A DNA stretch of 6,334 bases. It comes from Flavobacteriales bacterium UBA972. Its GTDB lineage: Bacteria; Bacteroidota; Bacteroidia; Flavobacteriales; Schleiferiaceae. The notes beneath the pieces were generated by a model. The model had not been told where the DNA came from and ran no database searches. It saw nothing but the letters and a program-made list of their open reading frames with translations. The position numbers and the translations under genes were made by a program. Location: the NCBI GenBank assembly GCA_002292855.1, contig DBBY01000012.1, positions 1 through 6,334 on the forward strand, given 5' to 3'. How positions within the stretch are numbered: the first letter of the stretch is position 1; each line of letters begins with the position of its first letter. This document shows positions 6,018 through 6,334 of the stretch, in pieces.

Positions 6018-6334
6018 TTGCAAAAAATAGGGTCGGCCCTTATCTCGGTATACCATAAAGACGGTCTTGAGCCCCTAGCTCGGGAACTTCATAAGCTTGG
6101 CGTTAAGCTATATAGCACGGGCGGCACGCAGTCATTCCTCGAGGGCCTTGGCCTCCCCGTGACCTCTGTGGAGACCGTTACAGGCTTCCCAAGTATTCTA
6201 GACGGTCGAGTGAAAACCCTGCACCCGCTCGTTTTTGGAGGGATTCTATGGCGCCGCAACCGCAAAGACGACCGCGACACGGTCGAGCGGTTTGGGATTC
6301 CGAGCTTTGACATGGTGGTCGTTGACCTCTATCC
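6018..6334 (+). CDS. purH: Bifunctional AICAR transformylase/IMP cyclohydrolase PurH, N-terminal fragment (runs off right edge)
   Basis: PurH catalyses the last two steps of de novo IMP synthesis in the cytoplasm. The 105 codons seen cover most of the N-terminal IMP cyclohydrolase (MGS-like) domain; the transformylase domain lies beyond the window. Clear motifs are SALISVYHKDG (6-16), YSTGGTQ (32-38), TGFPSILDGRVKTLHP (55-70), FGGILWRR (73-80) and MVVVDLY (99-105). The usual family start is M-x-K-I-x-S-A-L-I-S-V, and this fits a TTG start at 6018 (MQKIGSALISV). There is no in-frame ATG upstream, and none in frame before residue 99. An out-of-frame ATG at 6013 would join the frame if the A6 run at 6022-6027 held one more A (MLCKKIGSALISV). 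The gene identity is secure; the exact start is not. Confidence 0.93.
   Translation, partial: MQKIGSALISVYHKDGLEPLARELHKLGVKLYSTGGTQSFLEGLGLPVTSVETVTGFPSILDGRVKTLHPLVFGGILWRRNRKDDRDTVERFGIPSFDMVVVDLY

Noticed and set aside
5926..6032. The 11-mer AAAAAATAGGG occurs at 5926-5936 and 6022-6032, flanking the permease/purH gap
   Set aside because: Both copies are within coding sequence, share no longer flank and are largely an A run. I treat this as chance, not an operator pair.

Overview
The window reads as Bacteroidota chromosome. The evidence is a type IX secretion (T9SS) gene set: a PorP/SprF-family outer-membrane protein, a large secreted protein with a type B (gliding-motility-type) C-terminal sorting domain, and the start of another large secreted protein of the HLVGGEITY type. 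Candidate promoters with the Bacteroidota -7 consensus TAnnTTTG and a lack of Shine-Dalgarno sites fit this. Base composition looks near-balanced in GC, which is high for a typical Flavobacterium. A marine flavobacterial or Cryomorphaceae/Schleiferiaceae-like relative is possible, but this is a guess.

Layout. Bases 1-3737 are a minus-strand operon, read right to left: a 684-residue multi-Ig-like surface protein with a type B CTD, then a PorP/SprF protein with an added coiled coil and C-terminal SPOR domain, then the first 66 codons of a second large surface protein that runs off the left edge. The last two genes overlap by one base. Bases 3738-3873 are a divergent promoter region with an identical TATTTTTG box facing each way. 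Bases 3874-4703 are a plus-strand pair overlapping by 4 bases: dgkA (lipid kinase) and a small GAF-domain protein of the free-methionine-R-sulfoxide-reductase type. A MacB/FtsX-type ABC permease (4693-5943, minus) converges on that pair, overlapping it by 11 bases. After a 74-base divergent gap, purH (IMP cyclohydrolase/AICAR transformylase) starts on the plus strand at 6018, probably from TTG, and runs off the right edge.

How it fits together. The left half looks like a cargo-carrier-cargo module for surface display: SprF-like proteins are known to be needed for secretion of type B CTD adhesins encoded next to them. The carrier here seems to carry its own peptidoglycan anchor, a job usually given to a separate OmpA-like protein. 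The right half is ordinary housekeeping (lipid recycling, redox repair, transport, purine synthesis). There are no RNA genes, CRISPR arrays, insertion sequences or gene-free stretches over 300 bases that I can see.
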